A stretch of DNA of 26,264 bases from a virus, in the IMG/VR virus record IMGVR_UViG_3300024320_001004, positions 1-26,264 of that record. One strand, written 5' to 3'. Below the pieces are notes generated by a model. It saw only the letters and a program-made list of their open reading frames with translations. It was not told where the DNA came from and searched no databases. Position numbers and translations under genes: made by a program. Positions 13,024-20,802 of this stretch are shown one piece after another (position 1 is the stretch's first letter; the number at the start of each line of letters is the position of its first letter).

Positions 13024-13281
13024 ATGTCGGTTAAGTATGTGAGAAGTGGTCACGACGTTGTAGAGCTGGAGGATATTTTGGGCGGCATTCACAAAAAGGG
13101 AAAAATTTTTGAGGATGGCGTAACTCGTTATTATGACCCATCAAGGCACAAGTGGGTAACTCAAGACGAGATTAACCATCAGTCTAAACTGGAGAGTGCC
13201 AGCACTGTGATGGTAGTTGTGGCTACAGTAGTTTTGGCTGGCGGTGGCTTTCTTTGGATGGTGGCCCAAACGTTTTTTTAA
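13024..13281 (+). CDS. Small C-terminally anchored membrane protein (cargo)
   Basis: An 85-aa frame: a soluble N-terminal part of about 58 residues (VKYVRSGHDVVELEDILGGI, then YYDPSRHKWVTQDEIN) and one transmembrane helix at about 60-82 (TVMVVVATVVLAGGGFLWMV). It would sit in the inner membrane with the N-terminal part in the cytoplasm. Codon use is AT-leaning like the secreted protein upstream. ATG at 13024 has no obvious ribosome site, so translation is uncertain. No family recognised. Confidence 0.5.
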   Translation: MSVKYVRSGHDVVELEDILGGIHKKGKIFEDGVTRYYDPSRHKWVTQDEINHQSKLESASTVMVVVATVVLAGGGFLWMVAQTFF

Positions 13282-13911
13282 CAAACAGTTAAAGTTCTTT
13301 TAAGCTATGACAGGCAATGGCTGTGTTCGAAAAATTTCTGAGCCAGCCTCGTTCTGCACAACAAGCCTACTCGCAGGCTGACAAGAACATGTGAATACGA
13401 ACGATTGTAAAGCCCCAGATTTAGTCAGGGATCAGCGAAGGTGTCTGGCTGCGCATCACCCAAGCGCCCGGTTTCCGAATTGCGTTGGACATCTTAATTG
13501 CTAAGTGCCTCACAAAGGGCCCTAGCGCAGAGAAAAGCCTTTAACGCAAGGCCAGATGCGCCTTTAAGCAGCGCATTCGAATTGCTAGGTCACAAACACC
13601 GACTGTTGCAAACACCCCCTGATATCGGCCATTCCTCATGTGCGGGGGCCGGTGCCGCCTGAACAATTGGGGAGCCACCGAGCATCCCCATAGCCCACTA
13701 GCCTTCGCACGAATACCAAGCACCAGACGCCCTGTGCCGCGCTGCGGCAAGCCTGACATTCCAATAGCACGCCCCCCTACCCAAAACGCACTCAACGCCC
13801 TGAGAGTGCAACTGGTCGACGCACCCCCCCTTGGGTCCCCTCCGGGGCATGATGTGTATGCGGCGCGCCTTGGCCCGATATTTTCGCGTTTTTTAATTTC
13901 CAGAAAACCCA
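13282..13911. other. Non-coding or decayed gap before the methyltransferase
   Basis: No supported gene. Frames on both strands over 13541-14213 are shadows or have improbable composition (Pro/Arg/Cys-rich). A 25-codon frame (13317-13394) and a short tail reading ...ITQAPGFRIALDILIAK near 13440-13535 may be gene remnants. A CCCC/GGGG mini-hairpin lies near 13837-13847 and a T-rich run near 13890. Confidence 0.45.
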
Positions 13912-13923
13912 ATGGAGTTGACT

Positions 13924-15237
13924 GTGAGCCCCACCACAAAAACTGCCCGCGACCGCACCGATGCGTCGCGATGGCCTGCTTCAAAAATCGAAATGTGGCA
14001 GATCGCAGATCTCATTCCTTATGCGCGGAACGCCCGAACACACCCGCAAGAACAAATCGATCAGATCGCCGCCTCCATGTCGCGTTTTGGGTTTACGATG
14101 CCCATGCTGGTGGCCGAAGATGGAACAATCATCGCCGGGCATGGGCGGCTCATGGCCGCTTCGCAAATCGGAATGGCCGAGGTTCCTGTGATGATCGCGC
14201 GAGGCTGGTCTGACGAGGACCGCCGAATTTATACGCTGGCAGACAACCGGCTGGCTGAGACCTCCGAGTGGGACCCTGACACCCTGCAGGTCGAATGGGA
14301 TGAGCTATATGCCATGGGGCTTGGCGAAGATCTTTCGATGATTGGGTTTTCTGAGGATGATCTAAAAGGCGTTCTGCCCGACGCCTTGCTGGAAGCCTCG
14401 GGCGGCTTGACTGACCCAGACGACACTCCGGAAGCGGACGAAACGGCGGTGGTCAGCCAACCAGGTGATGTTTGGATCTTGGGCGTGCACCGCATCATCT
14501 GCGGCAGCTCCACAGACAAGAAAACCGTGCAGACCGTCCTTGCCGGGGAAAAGCCTCACCTGATGGTTACGGACCCGCCCTACGGAGTGGAATACGATCC
14601 CGGCTGGCGTGAAAAAGCCGGTGTTGCAGGCAGTGACTACGCAAAGGGCAAAGTGCTCAACGACGACAATGCCGACTGGCGCGAAGCATGGGCCTTGTTC
14701 CCCGGCGACGTGGCCTATGTCTGGCACGCGGGATTGTTCGCAGGCGTCGTAGGAGAGAGCCTGCTTGCAACCAAGTTTAAGCTACGGTCCCAGATCGTCT
14801 GGGACAAGGGCCAGCTAGTGCTGAGCCGTGGCGACTACCATTGGCAGCACGAGCCCTGCTGGTACGCCGTGCGCGAGGGCAAAACTGGACATTGGGCCGG
14901 GGATCGCAAACAAGTGACGGTTTGGCAGATCGATAAACCGCGCAAAAGCGAGACCGGTCATGGCACACAGAAGCCTGTCGAGTGCATGCAGAGGCCAATC
15001 GAAAACAACAGCGACAAAGGCGACTTAATCTATGAGCCGTTTTCTGGCTCAGGCACGACGATCATCGCAGCGGAGATGACTGGCCGTCGGTGCTACGCAG
15101 TCGAGCTGAACCCTGCGTATGTCGATGTCGCCGTCCGCCGATGGCAGGAATTCACTGGCCGTGAAGCGGTGTGGGAAAATTCCGGCGACACCTTTGCAGA
15201 AACGACAGCGGCCCGCCTTGGAGAAGCTGCTATATAA
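13924..15237 (+). CDS. ParB-domain / DNA methyltransferase fusion
   Basis: A 437-aa protein. Residues about 20-95 are a ParB/Srx-like domain (DLIPYARNARTHPQEQIDQI, GTIIAGHGRLMAASQIGM). The C-terminal half is an N6-adenine or N4-cytosine methyltransferase: motif IV DPPYGVEY precedes motif I FSGSGTTIIAAEMTGR, then VELNPAYVDVAVRRW, the beta-class order. It should methylate phage and host DNA, protecting it or marking it for packaging or replication. This fusion is a usual late-region gene upstream of terminases in alphaproteobacterial prophages. GTG at 13924 is chosen because GGAG ends 6 bases before it; ATG at 13912, four codons earlier, has no ribosome site. Confidence 0.92.
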   Translation: MSPTTKTARDRTDASRWPASKIEMWQIADLIPYARNARTHPQEQIDQIAASMSRFGFTMPMLVAEDGTIIAGHGRLMAASQIGMAEVPVMIARGWSDEDRRIYTLADNRLAETSEWDPDTLQVEWDELYAMGLGEDLSMIGFSEDDLKGVLPDALLEASGGLTDPDDTPEADETAVVSQPGDVWILGVHRIICGSSTDKKTVQTVLAGEKPHLMVTDPPYGVEYDPGWREKAGVAGSDYAKGKVLNDDNADWREAWALFPGDVAYVWHAGLFAGVVGESLLATKFKLRSQIVWDKGQLVLSRGDYHWQHEPCWYAVREGKTGHWAGDRKQVTVWQIDKPRKSETGHGTQKPVECMQRPIENNSDKGDLIYEPFSGSGTTIIAAEMTGRRCYAVELNPAYVDVAVRRWQEFTGREAVWENSGDTFAETTAARLGEAAI

Positions 15238-15576
15238 GTTTTTCGACACCCCAGATCTCAGCGGACGTGATGGGTCCGTTTGTCGATGTTCTATGCAAGC
15301 ACGCAAAGTCTATTAAGTCATTTTAGCGAGAGAAAAAACAGGGGGTGCCAGTAATCACTCTTAGGAAGGGAAGCTTCGGTCTGCAATCAAACGCCCGCAG
15401 CACCGGAGAGTCTATCGTACCTTCAATGCATTCCCGGAAGTTTGCTAACACACGCAAAGAGGTATGTTGCTCGCTCCTTTATTCCCAAGAGTACAAAAAG
15501 TGTGGTTATATCACAAATTTTTGATATCAATAGGATACAGAATCTTAAAGCTATTGATGAAGAAATGCTTGTAAAT
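15238..15576. other. Gap between methyltransferase and repeat-protein gene
   Basis: No supported gene. The 3' part (from about 15480) turns sharply AT-rich, with GTGTGGTTATATCAC and a TTGATATCAA palindrome near 15526, and probably holds the promoter of the next gene. An in-frame extension of the next gene back to 15442 runs through this DNA but would hide the signal peptide. Confidence 0.4.
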
Positions 15577-17160
15577 ATGAATAAGTTAATCGCTTTAATG
15601 ATCACGCTCATTGCGAGTGTTATGCCTGCTTGCGCTGACATCAATGCTGATGCCAACCGCTTATTCGTTGAAGCAATGCAAGCGTGGAAACAATCAGAGC
15701 AACTGACGAGTGACAGCTTAGAGCAGGCTCAAGAACGGGTCGATTTGTTGTCGTTAGTTGATAAGAATTTAAACCTCATCGTTGTAGAGCATCCCAGTAG
15801 TAATCTTGCCGTACAACTTCTGATTGGGCCTGTTGGTCCACTCAATCTAGATGCCCTGCCTAAACAGATTGCAGAAGCTGAAAGGCCGCTCTTGGTGTCC
15901 CGCGGAAATGAACAACTAAAGGTGGCTAAAGCGCGTCTTGCAAACGGCGATATTGGCAACGCTCGCGTGGCATTGGTGAAAGCTGCTATTTTGACGGCTC
16001 AACAGATTGAAGATGCTGGTGACCGTTCTTTCCCATTAATTACTATTGTTAGGGCACAAGCTGAGGCTGGTGATGTGTCTGGCGCTTTAATCACGGCTCA
16101 ACAGATTGAAGAGGCTTCTTATTATTTTTGGGCGTTAGTTTCCATTGCTGAAGCGCAAGCTCAGGCTGGAGATGTGTATGCGGCTTTAAGAACGGCTCAA
16201 CAAATTGGAAATGTTGGCGATATACCTCTGGGGCTAGCTGTCATTGCTAATGCGCAGTCGGAGGCCGGTGATGCGTCTGGTGCTCGCGAGACGATTGCGC
16301 TGGCATTACAGGCTGCTCAACAGATTGAAGATGCTGATGACCGGTCTTTGGCGCTGGCATCCATCGCTGATGCGCAATCTAAGGCCGGAGATGTGCCTGC
16401 TGCTTTAAGCACGGCCCTAAAGATTGAAGATGCTGATGACCGCTTTCGGACGTGGGCTGCCATTGCCAAAGTGCAAGCTGAGGCTGGTGATGTGCGTGAC
16501 GCTTTGATCACAGCTGAACAAATTGAGGGGTACGATAAGCGTTCTCGGGCTTTAGCAGTTATTGCTGGGTTGCAAGAGAATGCTGGAGACGTGCCAGGTT
16601 CACGTGAGACGATTGCGCTGGCATTGCAGGCTGCTCAAAAGATTCGGGTGGCTCATTATCGTTCTGATGCAATGATTTCCATTGCCAATGCGCAGTCGGA
16701 GGCCGGTGATGCGCCTGGTGCGCGTGAGACGATTGCGCTGGCATTACAGGCGGCTCAACAGGTTGAAGATGCTTTCTGGGGCTCTCAAGCGATGATAGAC
16801 ATTGCTGAGGCTCAGGCTCGGGCTGGTGATGTGTCCGGCGCGTCAATCACGGTTCAACGGATTGAAGATGTTGGTTTCAAAGTTTGGAGTTCTCAGGCGA
16901 TGAGTGCCATTGCTAGGGCTCAAGCTCAGACTGATGATGTGCCTGGCGCTTTTATTACGTTTCAACGGATTGAAAATGCTGATGACCGTTTTCGGACGCT
17001 GGCATCCATTTCTAACGCACAATTTGAGGCCGGTGATGCGTCTGGTGCTCGCGAGACGATTGCGCTGGCACTACAGGCTGCTCAACAAATTGAAGATGCT
17101 GATGACCGGTCTTTGGCGCTGGCATCCATTGCTCGTATTATAGTCACAGAGCCTTACTGA
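15577..17160 (+). CDS. Exported TPR-like repeat protein (cargo gene)
   Basis: A 527-aa protein with signal peptide MNKLIALMITLIASVMPACA, probably cut after ACA (the C also makes a poor lipobox). After a helical domain of about 120 residues come ten full units of 33-40 aa plus a partial one, with consensus QIEDADDRSLALASIA-AQ-EAGD--GA--TA. Each unit gives two antiparallel helices, so the protein should be a periplasmic alpha-solenoid binding other proteins. Two unit sizes occur: 33 aa, and 40 aa with the insert ETIALALQAAQ. ATG at 15577 is chosen because it opens the signal peptide; 45 codons upstream are open but implausible. More AT-rich than the flanking phage genes and unlinked to them, hence probably acquired. 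Function unknown. Confidence 0.8.
   Translation: MNKLIALMITLIASVMPACADINADANRLFVEAMQAWKQSEQLTSDSLEQAQERVDLLSLVDKNLNLIVVEHPSSNLAVQLLIGPVGPLNLDALPKQIAEAERPLLVSRGNEQLKVAKARLANGDIGNARVALVKAAILTAQQIEDAGDRSFPLITIVRAQAEAGDVSGALITAQQIEEASYYFWALVSIAEAQAQAGDVYAALRTAQQIGNVGDIPLGLAVIANAQSEAGDASGARETIALALQAAQQIEDADDRSLALASIADAQSKAGDVPAALSTALKIEDADDRFRTWAAIAKVQAEAGDVRDALITAEQIEGYDKRSRALAVIAGLQENAGDVPGSRETIALALQAAQKIRVAHYRSDAMISIANAQSEAGDAPGARETIALALQAAQQVEDAFWGSQAMIDIAEAQARAGDVSGASITVQRIEDVGFKVWSSQAMSAIARAQAQTDDVPGAFITFQRIENADDRFRTLASISNAQFEAGDASGARETIALALQAAQQIEDADDRSLALASIARIIVTEPY
16003..17127 (+). repeat. Tandem coding repeats of the TPR-like protein
   Basis: About ten 99-120-base units. The segments 16261-16368 and 17026-17133 agree at 105 of 108 bases and lie exactly 765 bases (255 codons) apart. 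Related copies occur around 16583 and 16690. Such high DNA identity between distant units indicates recent unit duplication or conversion. Confidence 0.85.
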
Positions 17161-17418
17161 CGACACCTTTATAAATGATGCAATTTACTCAGACTGGTGG
17201 CATGTGTGCAGCCTGAGCCAACTTATCCGCTGACATTAATGTGTGCGTTCACCCCGTTACCCTATACTTCGCGGTGATTGGAAAGAGCCATCAGAAGATG
17301 CCAAGGAATTTCTTGCGTGGCTGAGGCTCTCCCTTGTCTTCAAGTAGGCGTGACGTATGCTAACAGAAAGCAATGGTAAAACCGCTGGCTGTATCTATTT
17401 CAACGAAACTGTCATCCC
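17161..17418. other. Gap after the repeat-protein gene
   Basis: No supported gene. Positions 17273-17347 read as a coding-like tail (GDWKEPSEDAKEFLAWLRLS then stop after four more codons), possibly a remnant. An AGAGCC/GGCTCT pair around 17283-17329 could form a weak hairpin. Confidence 0.35.
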
Positions 17419-17721
17419 TCACCACGGCCACCAACGACGGCGCGGCTCGGCATCGGGTGGCGGTAACATCCGACGCACATCGCCTAGATAACGCTCCATC
17501 ATTGCAGTTTTTTCGCGCTCGGCATCAAGCGCCGTCTCAGCACGGGCAAGGCGCACGGCTATGTCCTGATCGTCAGGCTTGACGTTACAGTCTAGGAGCG
17601 GCTCAGGGGGTGCATCAGTACGGTTCGATTGATCCGGCTTAGTCCGGCTCGAGCGAGCCGCAAAGGGATACGGGTAAAACCGTATAAGGTGACCTAAGCT
17701 TTGCGTCTGGTGCACTGACAA
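17419..17721 (-). CDS. Possible coiled-coil protein or C-terminal remnant ending RRRWWPW
   Basis: The last ~45 residues are convincing: DIAVRLARAETALDAEREKT then MMERYLGDVRRMLPPPD and the ending RRRWWPW. This coiled-coil plus Pro linker plus Trp-rich tail is the usual C terminus of some alphaproteobacterial phage or plasmid HTH proteins. The N-terminal part lacks any HTH, its only start codons are TTG or GTG without ribosome sites, and it crosses three palindromes. I therefore think it is the tail of a larger gene whose front is lost. It lies in the same frame as the DUF3489 gene upstream, after that gene's stop. Confidence 0.45.
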   Translation of the reverse strand: MSVHQTQSLGHLIRFYPYPFAARSSRTKPDQSNRTDAPPEPLLDCNVKPDDQDIAVRLARAETALDAEREKTAMMERYLGDVRRMLPPPDAEPRRRWWPW

Positions 17722-17730
17722 TAATGTCAG
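17645..17730. promoter_or_regulatory. Cluster of three perfect hairpin palindromes
   Basis: Within 86 bp: CGGCTCG/CGAGCCG with a 2-base loop (17645-17660), ATACGG/CCGTAT with a 6-base loop (17668-17685) and CTGACA/TGTCAG with a 4-base loop (17715-17730). They lie just downstream of the DUF3489 gene on its strand and may act as terminator-like or protein-binding elements. Confidence 0.5.
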
Positions 17731-17751
17731 CCCAGAGGGAAGCCGTGCGGT

Positions 17752-17994
17752 TTAGGCCTCCTTAATCCGATATACGCGACCGCGTTCTTCTTTCTTCGAA
17801 GAGATGCAAAGTCCGAGGCGTTTTTTGAGAGCCCCCGACATTGCGCCGCGAGCAGTGTGCTTTTGCCAGCCTGTGACTTCGACGATCTCATCCAGCGTGG
17901 CGCCTTGCGGGCGCTTTAGCATATCGATCAGGGTTTGCTGCTTGGTAACCGGTTTGGATTTGGTTTCAGGTTCGGAAAGATTGAGGCGTGACAT
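17752..17994 (-). CDS. DUF3489 family small winged-helix-like protein
   Basis: An 80-aa protein matching DUF3489: TKQQTLIDMLKRPQGATLDE, then IVEVTGWQKHTARGAMSGAL, then KKRLGLCISSKKEERGRVYR. The segment is a predicted HTH/winged helix ('GAT...I...TGWQ.HT.RG..SG.LKKKLGL...S.K...GR.YRI'). These proteins are common near mobile elements and phages of alphaproteobacteria; their role is unknown but DNA binding is likely. It is second in a minus-strand pair opposed to the late operon. Confidence 0.88.
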   Translation of the reverse strand: MSRLNLSEPETKSKPVTKQQTLIDMLKRPQGATLDEIVEVTGWQKHTARGAMSGALKKRLGLCISSKKEERGRVYRIKEA

Positions 17995-18014
17995 AATGAT
18001 CTCCTTGATCAGGC

Positions 18015-18233
18015 TTAGATGTATTTGGCTTCGGCGAGGACGGTAGTTGCGTCGACAAGCTGGCCAGTCTGCACCTCGATATTGATTGTGTTACTGTCGG
18101 CGCTGACCGTGCCGTAAACGCCGCCCTCATCGGCGATGGTGATTTCGATGTCGTCGAGAATGGTATCCATGCGGCTGCGGTCCAGGTGGTCCGGCAGGCC
18201 GCTTATTGCGATGCGGATGGTTGTCGTGGTCAT
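18015..18233 (-). CDS. Small hypothetical protein upstream of DUF3489
   Basis: A 72-aa protein: MTTTTIRIAISGLPDHLDRS, then MDTILDDIEITIADEGGVYG, then NTINIEVQTGQLVDATTVLA. A strand-helix-strand-strand layout is suggested. ATG at 18233 is chosen; the long upstream extension on that strand overlaps the terminase small subunit antisense and is not believable. It is spaced 20 bases from the DUF3489 start and probably co-transcribed with it. No family recognised. Confidence 0.7.
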   Translation of the reverse strand: MTTTTIRIAISGLPDHLDRSRMDTILDDIEITIADEGGVYGTVSADSNTINIEVQTGQLVDATTVLAEAKYI

Positions 18234-18359
18234 AGCGTTGTCTCCGTGGATGCGTCTGCTGCGTGGCGGGGTTTGCCGCGCTTGGCGCCGTGAAATCACG
18301 TTCGCTCTACTCGCGGCGTGTATCAACCAAAATATAAGCAAAAACAGAGACTTAATATA

Positions 18360-18863
18360 ATGCCCGAAAGCGTCGACAAGCAAAGGGGCAATGCCCTTAC
18401 CGTCAACCAAGTTGCCGCGCTTTGCGGGCGCAGCACGCAGTGGGTGCATCAACTGGTCAAAGCTGGGTTTGTGCAGAAACAGGGCAAGAACCAATACACG
18501 CTAGTCTCCGTGGTCCGAGGTGTGATCGCCTATTACGAAGACCTTCAATCCAAGAGCAGCAAGACCGTGGCGGCTAGCAGGGCGACCGAGGCGCGCACGC
18601 GCGAAATCGAGCTGCGGATCGCGGAGCGACGTCGTGAACTCATCGCAGTCGAGGACGCTCGCGCCGTGGTGTTGGAATTTGGAGCGATTATTAAATCAGA
18701 ATTTGGCGCTTTGCCTGCGAGATACACTCGGGAAATGACCGAGCGGCGCAAGCTGGAACAGGAAGTTAATGGATCGTTCGAACGCATCTCAGCAGCGGCG
18801 CGAAGATCGGAAGCTGCTCTGGCAGACCCTGAGCGAGATTTGTCGGCCAAGTCAGAAGCGTGA
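18360..18863 (+). CDS. Terminase small subunit (Nu1-like)
   Basis: DNA-recognition part of the packaging enzyme. The 167-aa protein opens with an HTH (about residues 12-50): NALTVNQVAALCGRSTQWVH, then QLVKAGFVQKQGKNQYTLVS, as in lambda Nu1, followed by a helical region (RTREIELRIAERRRELIAVE) and an assembly tail. Length is close to Nu1 (181 aa). ATG at 18360 is chosen because the homology starts soon after; the ribosome site is weak. Its 3' end overlaps the large-subunit gene by 95 bases. A cos-like site would be expected just upstream, but none can be recognised by eye. Confidence 0.85.
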   Translation: MPESVDKQRGNALTVNQVAALCGRSTQWVHQLVKAGFVQKQGKNQYTLVSVVRGVIAYYEDLQSKSSKTVAASRATEARTREIELRIAERRRELIAVEDARAVVLEFGAIIKSEFGALPARYTREMTERRKLEQEVNGSFERISAAARRSEAALADPERDLSAKSEA

Positions 18864-20799
18864 TCCCGCGGATTGGGCGGCGGACAATCGCGTTTATCCC
18901 GAAACTTCCGGCATTCCAGGCCCCCGGAACCCTTGGTTAACACCTTACATGATCCCGTGGTCGTCCGCAGCGCACAACGGCGGCTATCGTCGCGTTGTCG
19001 CGGTGACCTCAGCGCAGTCGGGCAAGACCGACAGCATGCTGGATATCATCGGGGCGCGCCTTGACCAGCGCCCTGCCCCGATCATTTACGTCGGGCCGAC
19101 TAAAGACTTTCTAACCGACCAATTTGAGCCCCGCCTGATGGGGCTTTTGGACGAAGCGGAAAGCCTAACGAACAAAGTGGTTCGTGGCCGCCGCATGAAA
19201 AAAACGCTTAAGCACGTGGCCGGTGTTCGCATCCGTCTCGCGCACGCCGGCTCATCGTCGGCATTGAAGTCAGACCCAGCGGCGCTGGCTTTGATCGATG
19301 AGTTTGACGAGATGATGGCCAACGTCAAAGGCCAAGGTGACGTGCTGGGCCTCGTTGAAGCGCGCGGTGAGACGTATGCGGATTTTGTCACCGCGATCAC
19401 AAGCACGCCAGCCCGGGGGCTCGTGGAGGTCGAGTTGGACGAGGACACTGGTTTGGAGTTTTGGGGGGTCTCGGACACGGACGATCTGGAGAGCCCCATC
19501 TGGAAGCTCTTTCAAGAGGGCACCCGGCACCATTGGGCTTGGCCATGCCGGCATTGTTCTGAATACTTTGTGCCGCGCTTTCGCCAGTTGCACTGGCCCA
19601 AGGACGCCACGCCATCGCAGGCAAAGCGCTCCGCATATTTGAGCTGCCCCCGTTGTGGTGGCGTGCACACAAACGATGACAAGGAATGGATGAACGCTAG
19701 AGGGGCGATGGTCGCGCCCGGTCAACGGATTGCGCTTGTCGAAGATGCACCATCGGTCACTGGCGCTCCAACGGAGAGCTCCACACTCTCAATGTGGACG
19801 TCTGGTCTGTGCTCTCCTTTTGTTTCTTGGGGACAGCGCGCTGAAACCTATTTGACCGCGCTGCAATCTGGCGATGAAGACCGCGTGCAGACCGCGATGA
19901 ACGCAAGCTTCGGCGAGTGCTATTCCATCACCGCCTCCGGCGACGTCCCAGAATGGCAGGAAGTCATGGAGCGCCGGTTGCCTTACGAGCCCAGAACGGT
20001 GCCCTCCGGCGGCCTGCGGCTTGTCATGGGTGTCGATGTGCAGAAGTTCTCTCTGTACTTTGTGATCCGGGCATTCGGCGCGCGAGGCACCTCGTGGCTT
20101 GTCGACTATGGCCAGCTGCACGGGCCCACAGAAGCGGATGATGTCTGGGCGCAACTGGCTGAAATGATGCTTCAACCGGTCGCGGGGATGCAGATCGAGC
20201 GGGTCTTTATCGACTCTGGGTTCCGACCCGATAAGCCCGAGCAAGGCAACGAGCACAAAGTCTACGAGTTTTGCCGCCGGTTTTCGTGGCTCTGCTGGCC
20301 GACCAAGGGTCGCGACGTAATGACCCCTCCCTACCGGGTCTCAAAGATCGAGGTGAAACCAGATGGAAAGCGGGCGCTCTACTCAGTAAATCTTGCCCTT
20401 CTTTCAACTGACTTCTTCAAGTCCCTGGTGATTTCAAGGCTGCGGACGCCAATTGATGTGCCCGGGGCTTTCTATGTCCACAGCGACGTGGACGAAGATT
20501 ACTGCCGGCAGGTCACGTCGGAGGCGCGCATCCTCAAGGGGAGCAAGCCACAATGGGTCAAGCGATCCAGAGACAACCACCTCCTTGACTGCGAGGCTTT
20601 GTGTTCCGCGATTGGCTACACGCTCAACGTCCAACGCATCCCTGAGGGTGTTCACCGGTCTGAAGGGGGATCTCCTCCCTTAACCCCAGAAGCCGGCACT
20701 GCAGAGGGTGATCCGCCACTGCCTCCGCCCAAAAAGAGCGGCGGCGGTGGCGCGTATCGTAACCGCTTCCAACGATCCGGCAGCAGGCTGAACAGGTAA
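18769..20799 (+). CDS. Terminase large subunit, GpA family
   Basis: ATPase-nuclease that cuts concatemers and pumps DNA into the prohead. Of 676 aa, the N-terminal ATPase has the Walker A-like SAQSGKT (81-87) and Walker B LALIDEFDEM (173-182), both in GpA-family form. A CxxC...CxxC zinc-ribbon-like segment follows (CRHCSEYF, CPRCGG). The C-terminal nuclease domain begins near MGVDVQKFSLYFVI, with the acidic residue of an RNase H-like fold and later FIDSGFRPDK. The low-complexity Pro/Gly tail is common. It ends 3 bases before the portal gene. Confidence 0.96.
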   Translation: MDRSNASQQRREDRKLLWQTLSEICRPSQKRDPADWAADNRVYPETSGIPGPRNPWLTPYMIPWSSAAHNGGYRRVVAVTSAQSGKTDSMLDIIGARLDQRPAPIIYVGPTKDFLTDQFEPRLMGLLDEAESLTNKVVRGRRMKKTLKHVAGVRIRLAHAGSSSALKSDPAALALIDEFDEMMANVKGQGDVLGLVEARGETYADFVTAITSTPARGLVEVELDEDTGLEFWGVSDTDDLESPIWKLFQEGTRHHWAWPCRHCSEYFVPRFRQLHWPKDATPSQAKRSAYLSCPRCGGVHTNDDKEWMNARGAMVAPGQRIALVEDAPSVTGAPTESSTLSMWTSGLCSPFVSWGQRAETYLTALQSGDEDRVQTAMNASFGECYSITASGDVPEWQEVMERRLPYEPRTVPSGGLRLVMGVDVQKFSLYFVIRAFGARGTSWLVDYGQLHGPTEADDVWAQLAEMMLQPVAGMQIERVFIDSGFRPDKPEQGNEHKVYEFCRRFSWLCWPTKGRDVMTPPYRVSKIEVKPDGKRALYSVNLALLSTDFFKSLVISRLRTPIDVPGAFYVHSDVDEDYCRQVTSEARILKGSKPQWVKRSRDNHLLDCEALCSAIGYTLNVQRIPEGVHRSEGGSPPLTPEAGTAEGDPPLPPPKKSGGGGAYRNRFQRSGSRLNR

Positions 20800-20802
20800 A
20801 CC

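Noticed and set aside
13317-13394. A 25-codon frame MAVFEKFLSQ...
   Set aside because: Very short, weak ribosome site, no coupling to neighbours; kept only as a possible remnant.
13541-14213. Long frames on both strands upstream of and overlapping the methyltransferase start
   Set aside because: Pro/Arg/Cys-rich composition, no ribosome site, overlap with the solid methyltransferase gene; typical GC-rich shadow frames.
17273-17347. Coding-like tail GDWKEPSEDAKEFLAW...
   Set aside because: The frame is closed by a stop about 12 codons upstream of it and has no start; no family recognised, so at most a remnant.
17373-17582. A 69-codon rightward frame
   Set aside because: Antisense to the coiled-coil tail ending RRRWWPW, which has much better protein features.
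18234-18359. cos packaging site upstream of the small terminase
   Set aside because: The position is right by analogy with lambda, but no recognisable cosN/cosB-type repeats could be seen.
18234-18494. N-terminal extension of the 72-aa minus-strand gene through the terminase start
   Set aside because: It would be antisense to the HTH of the small terminase, and the ATG at 18233 opens the sensible protein.
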